Positions 9,309 through 11,225 of a stretch of 11,225 nt of DNA are shown in pieces. The DNA is from Glomus cerebriforme (Eukaryota; Glomeromycota; Glomeromycetes; Glomerales; Glomeraceae). The stretch is taken from NCBI GenBank assembly GCA_003550305.1, contig QKYT01001094.1, positions 4,802 through 16,026 of the forward strand, written 5' to 3'. Both the position numbers and the translations under genes were made by a program. The number at the start of each line of letters is the position of its first letter. Positions within the stretch are counted from its first letter, which is position 1. The notes under the pieces are model-generated. The model ran no database searches. It was not told the DNA's origin and saw nothing but the letters and a program-made list of their open reading frames with translations.

Positions 9309-9422
9309 TTATCTATAACGTCGAAACGAATTACTATCATAGTATGATGAACGTGATGGGTTCATTTTGTAAGGGGATATAATTGAAGTTTTGATTCTCC
9401 AGATGATCTGTCTTGAAATCAT
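9309..9422 (-). other. short Ser/Arg/Tyr-rich open frame, possible terminal exon
   Basis: A 37-codon minus-strand frame starts at ATG 9422 and ends with NPSRSSYYDSNSFRRYR before TAA (9309-9311). The biased, non-AT-driven composition with CGT and TCA codons is unlike the surrounding noise. An alternative frame from the acceptor-like CAAGACAG gives SSGESKLQLYPLTK and a stop, so the frame is not settled. It could be a last exon of the gene candidate at 9622-10169 or a separate fragment. Confidence 0.25.
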
Positions 9423-9424
9423 AA

Positions 9425-9446
9425 AGATAATTGAATTCAATTATCT
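9425..9446. repeat. perfect 22-bp palindrome
   Basis: The sequence is its own reverse complement over 22 bp, centred on GAATTC at 9433-9438, with outer ends AGATAATT and AATTATCT. An 11-bp part, TCAATTATCTA, also occurs at 9305-9315. It could be a binding site for a dimeric regulator or a cruciform-prone site. Chance occurrence in AT-rich DNA is possible. Confidence 0.7.
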
Positions 9447-9621
9447 AGATCAAATGATATATTAACTTTAAAAATTTTTTTCTTAGATTTTTAATCAAAA
9501 TCTTTGCTTTTTCACGTGATGTTAATAATGATAAATCAGATTGATTGCGTAAAAATTTAAACAATAATGTAATAATGCAATATAAATGTTGCAATATACC
9601 GTAATTTTTATATGCAGTACA

Positions 9622-10169
9622 TCAATATTGATTGAAATTTAAATTAAATCCTTCAATTTTTTTTTTTTGTAATTGTAACTTCAATAGAACAACAGCAACA
9701 AATGCAATTAATATACAGCCTGATCGTACATTATTTTATTGATGTATGATATTAATATTTTTCATAGTATGATCCTCGATTTCATCCAATTTCTTCTATG
9801 TTGAAACAAAGATTATTAGCGAATTTTAATTAAAAGCACGTGATGATCTAAGAATATACAGTATTACTGTATGTATGTATACCTCGGATAACAGATTATT
9901 ATTACTAAATAAGAATGGTAAATATCCTATTAGTATTCCACTCATCGTACAGATTGTACCAAATAAAAAACCTAGGATATGTGATATGTGAAATTTTAGT
10001 TTAACATATTCTCATTAAATACTAAATATTTATTAGTTAGTACTTTACTTTTTTTAGTCACGAAAGTAAAATTACGCACTGGACGTGTTTGAAGATTTCG
10101 TAAATGTATTATTCTTGGTTGATGAGTTATTGATTGAAAAAATCGAAACATTTGAGGCATTTGAGACAT
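9622..10169 (-). CDS. putative small multi-exon gene, mitochondrial-type N-terminus
   Basis: ATG at 10169 opens MSQMPQMFRFFQSITHQPR and RPVRNFTFVTKK: no acidic residues, many Arg and aromatics, as in mitochondrial presequences. This frame stops at 9996. In another frame at 9829-10011 a hydrophobic segment follows (KLKFHISHILGFLFG and onward), and at 9625-9719 a third (CILIAFVAVVLLKLQLQKKK) ending at a TGA at 9622. A branch-point-like TACTAAC with GTAA donors sits between the first two. A donor at 9959 and an acceptor at 9720 are phase-compatible and would place FLFG directly before CILIAF, making one membrane helix followed by lysines. The result resembles small cytochrome c oxidase subunits (VIIc/Cox8 type), but this is weak inference. 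The first intron is not resolved: the first AG after TACTAAC leads to a stop. Boundaries are uncertain. Confidence 0.35.
9856..9872. repeat. 17-bp palindrome
   Basis: ATACAGTA-T-TACTGTAT has perfect 8-bp arms around one base. It lies inside the candidate intron of the gene at 9622-10169, 11 bp from a CACGTGAT (9837-9844). Function is unknown. Confidence 0.6.
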
Positions 10170-10265
10170 TTTTTAAAAGAGAAAAAATTATTTTTTTTTC
10201 AATTATTAATTTAACGAAATTTATATGAAAAGCGTAAAATATAAGTCAATAATGCAATATTTAAT

Positions 10266-10375
10266 ATGAGTCAATAATAATCAAAAATTAATGATTTTAT
10301 ATATATAAAATACGCGTCAGTCGCGTCATGATACTTTTTTAAAATTAGAAGGAATTATGAGTCATAAGGAGTCAT
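10266..10375 (-). promoter_or_regulatory. candidate promoter with TATA, CGCGTCA pair and AP-1-like sites
   Basis: Upstream of the ATG at 10169 lies a palindromic TATA stretch, TTTTATATATATAAAA (10295-10310). Next is a direct repeat CGCGTCA-GT-CGCGTCA (10313-10319 and 10322-10328), the first copy overlapping ACGCGT, a MluI cell-cycle-box core. TGAGTCA occurs at 10267-10273 and again within ATGAGTCAT at 10357-10365, which matches the Gcn4/AP-1 consensus; AGTCAT recurs at 10370. This density of GC-containing motifs in AT-rich intergenic DNA, about 130 nt upstream of the small gene, supports a promoter reading on the minus strand. Factors are inferred from motifs only. Confidence 0.5.
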
Positions 10376-10437
10376 CTTTAATGCTTAAAAAACATCAATA
10401 TAAATCACACAATTTTTTTTAAAAAAAACAAACTTCC

Positions 10438-10443
10438 TTTATT
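10438..10443 (-). terminator. candidate poly(A) signal of the glycosyltransferase
   Basis: TTTATT on the plus strand reads AATAAA on the minus strand, 57 nt after the stop at 10500. Position and orientation fit a polyadenylation signal. Confidence 0.45.
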
Positions 10444-10499
10444 TAATAAAAAATAATGTATAAAATTTAAAATAATACAAAGATTTTAAAAAATTCAAA

Positions 10500-11225
10500 T
10501 TATTCTTCCTTTTCCTTATCTTCTTCATATTTAAGTAATTTTATATAAATGAATTTTCCAATTATGAAAAGAACCCAAAAAATTCCAGCCACAATACTAA
10601 CAACAATTGCTAAAGCGGCAGCATAAACATCCAAATATTTTCCTCTAATAAAACCCATCCTAGTATCTGGAGTAATAAAATCTTTATACAACCATTTCTC
10701 AATTCCACCTTCATCACTTACATTCTTTTGTTTTAATATTGAAGAATATAAAGTATATTCAATTAAATCAGCGGCTCTATATTTTCTTTTACTATTAATC
10801 CTTGCTAAGGTTTTAAGTCTTTTTATATTAGTTTGTATTTGTTCATCTTTTTGTATTCTTTCAATTTTATATAAAATATCATTTACATTAATATTAAGTT
10901 TGTCTAATTTTAAACCTACACCAGCTAATTCTAATTTTTCGGCTGTACCAGGTTGATCAAAAGTGATCGGTAATGCGAGTATGGGCGTTCCAGTATATAA
11001 TGATTCATAAACACTTCCAGATCCAGAATGACTTAAAAAAAGTTTTGTATTAGTATGATTTAATATTGAAAATTGAGGTGCAAATGATTCCATACGAATA
11101 TTTGGATTCTTATTATCAAATATATCGGAAGTAAAAATAATTCTTCCATCTGAAAGAGTTATATTAGATGGAAATGATTCTTGATTCTTTTTAATGTTTG
11201 CCCAAATTACTCCATCAATAATGTT
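10500..11225 (-). CDS. UDP-glycosyltransferase, C-terminal part (5' end outside window)
   Basis: The frame is open from the window edge at 11225 to TAA at 10500, giving 241 residues of the C-terminal half; the start lies beyond the window. Residues 49-95 are the UGT donor-binding signature: FAPQFSILNH, then FLSHSGSGSVYESL, TGTPILALPI and TFDQPGTAEK, with His66, Ser71, Glu74, Asp90 and Gln91 at the conserved places. HSG replaces the more usual HGG or HCG. The enzyme would transfer sugar from a UDP-sugar to a lipophilic acceptor such as a sterol or other small molecule; the acceptor cannot be read from this half. A transmembrane helix spans about 201-223, followed by a short charged tail ending KEKEE. 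This matches the KxKxx ER-retrieval signal, so the catalytic domain would face the ER lumen, as in animal UGT1/2 proteins. No introns are needed in the visible part. Confidence 0.9.
   Translation of the reverse strand, partial: NIIDGVIWANIKKNQESFPSNITLSDGRIIFTSDIFDNKNPNIRMESFAPQFSILNHTNTKLFLSHSGSGSVYESLYTGTPILALPITFDQPGTAEKLELAGVGLKLDKLNINVNDILYKIERIQKDEQIQTNIKRLKTLARINSKRKYRAADLIEYTLYSSILKQKNVSDEGGIEKWLYKDFITPDTRMGFIRGKYLDVYAAALAIVVSIVAGIFWVLFIIGKFIYIKLLKYEEDKEKEE

Larger units (their letters stand above)
10170..10499. other. intergenic between the glycosyltransferase and the small gene
   Basis: It holds the 3' flank of the minus-strand glycosyltransferase (poly(A) signal near 10440) and the promoter candidate at 10266-10375 of the next minus-strand gene. 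No coding sequence is seen. Confidence 0.55.

Noticed and set aside
1..11225. tRNA, rRNA or CRISPR arrays
   Set aside because: No cloverleaf with conserved T-loop bases, no rRNA-like block and no spaced direct repeats of CRISPR form were seen. The genome is eukaryotic.

Overview
The window looks like nuclear DNA of an arbuscular mycorrhizal fungus (Glomeromycotina, Rhizophagus-like). Four things point that way. The DNA is very AT-rich, with many A/T runs. Genes are sparse and split by GT-AG introns of about 105 nt. Promoters carry pyrimidine-rich stretches and TATA-like boxes, not ribosome binding sites. Two copies are present of the zinc-ribbon plus 'SGN..ID' plus protein kinase architecture that is hugely expanded in these fungi. 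The taxon is inferred from family knowledge; no search was run.

Layout. Positions 1-636 are intergenic, with one GC-containing inverted repeat. Positions 653-2324 (minus) hold a protein kinase gene broken by two one-base losses in the N-lobe, with a tail of 123-bp tandem repeats. Positions 3240-4085 (minus) hold a second, far more decayed kinase of the same family. Positions 4086-7219 are a gene desert with GC-richer islands and palindrome clusters that look like old mobile-element remnants. Positions 7587-8907 (plus, two exons) encode an intact secretory-pathway membrane protein: signal peptide, ectodomain with eight cysteines, one transmembrane helix, and a long Pro/Gln/Tyr-rich cytosolic tail built from 30-bp repeats. 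Positions about 9309-10169 (minus) hold fragments of what may be a small multi-exon gene with a mitochondrial-type N-terminus; it has a dense candidate promoter at 10266-10375. Positions 10500-11225 (minus) hold the C-terminal part of a UDP-glycosyltransferase with a membrane anchor, cut by the window edge.

The genes do not form a pathway. The most useful observations are the pair of tandem, same-strand kinases at different stages of decay, the apparently undescribed eight-cysteine sensor-like membrane protein, and the candidate small mitochondrial gene that simple ORF scans miss because its exons are short.
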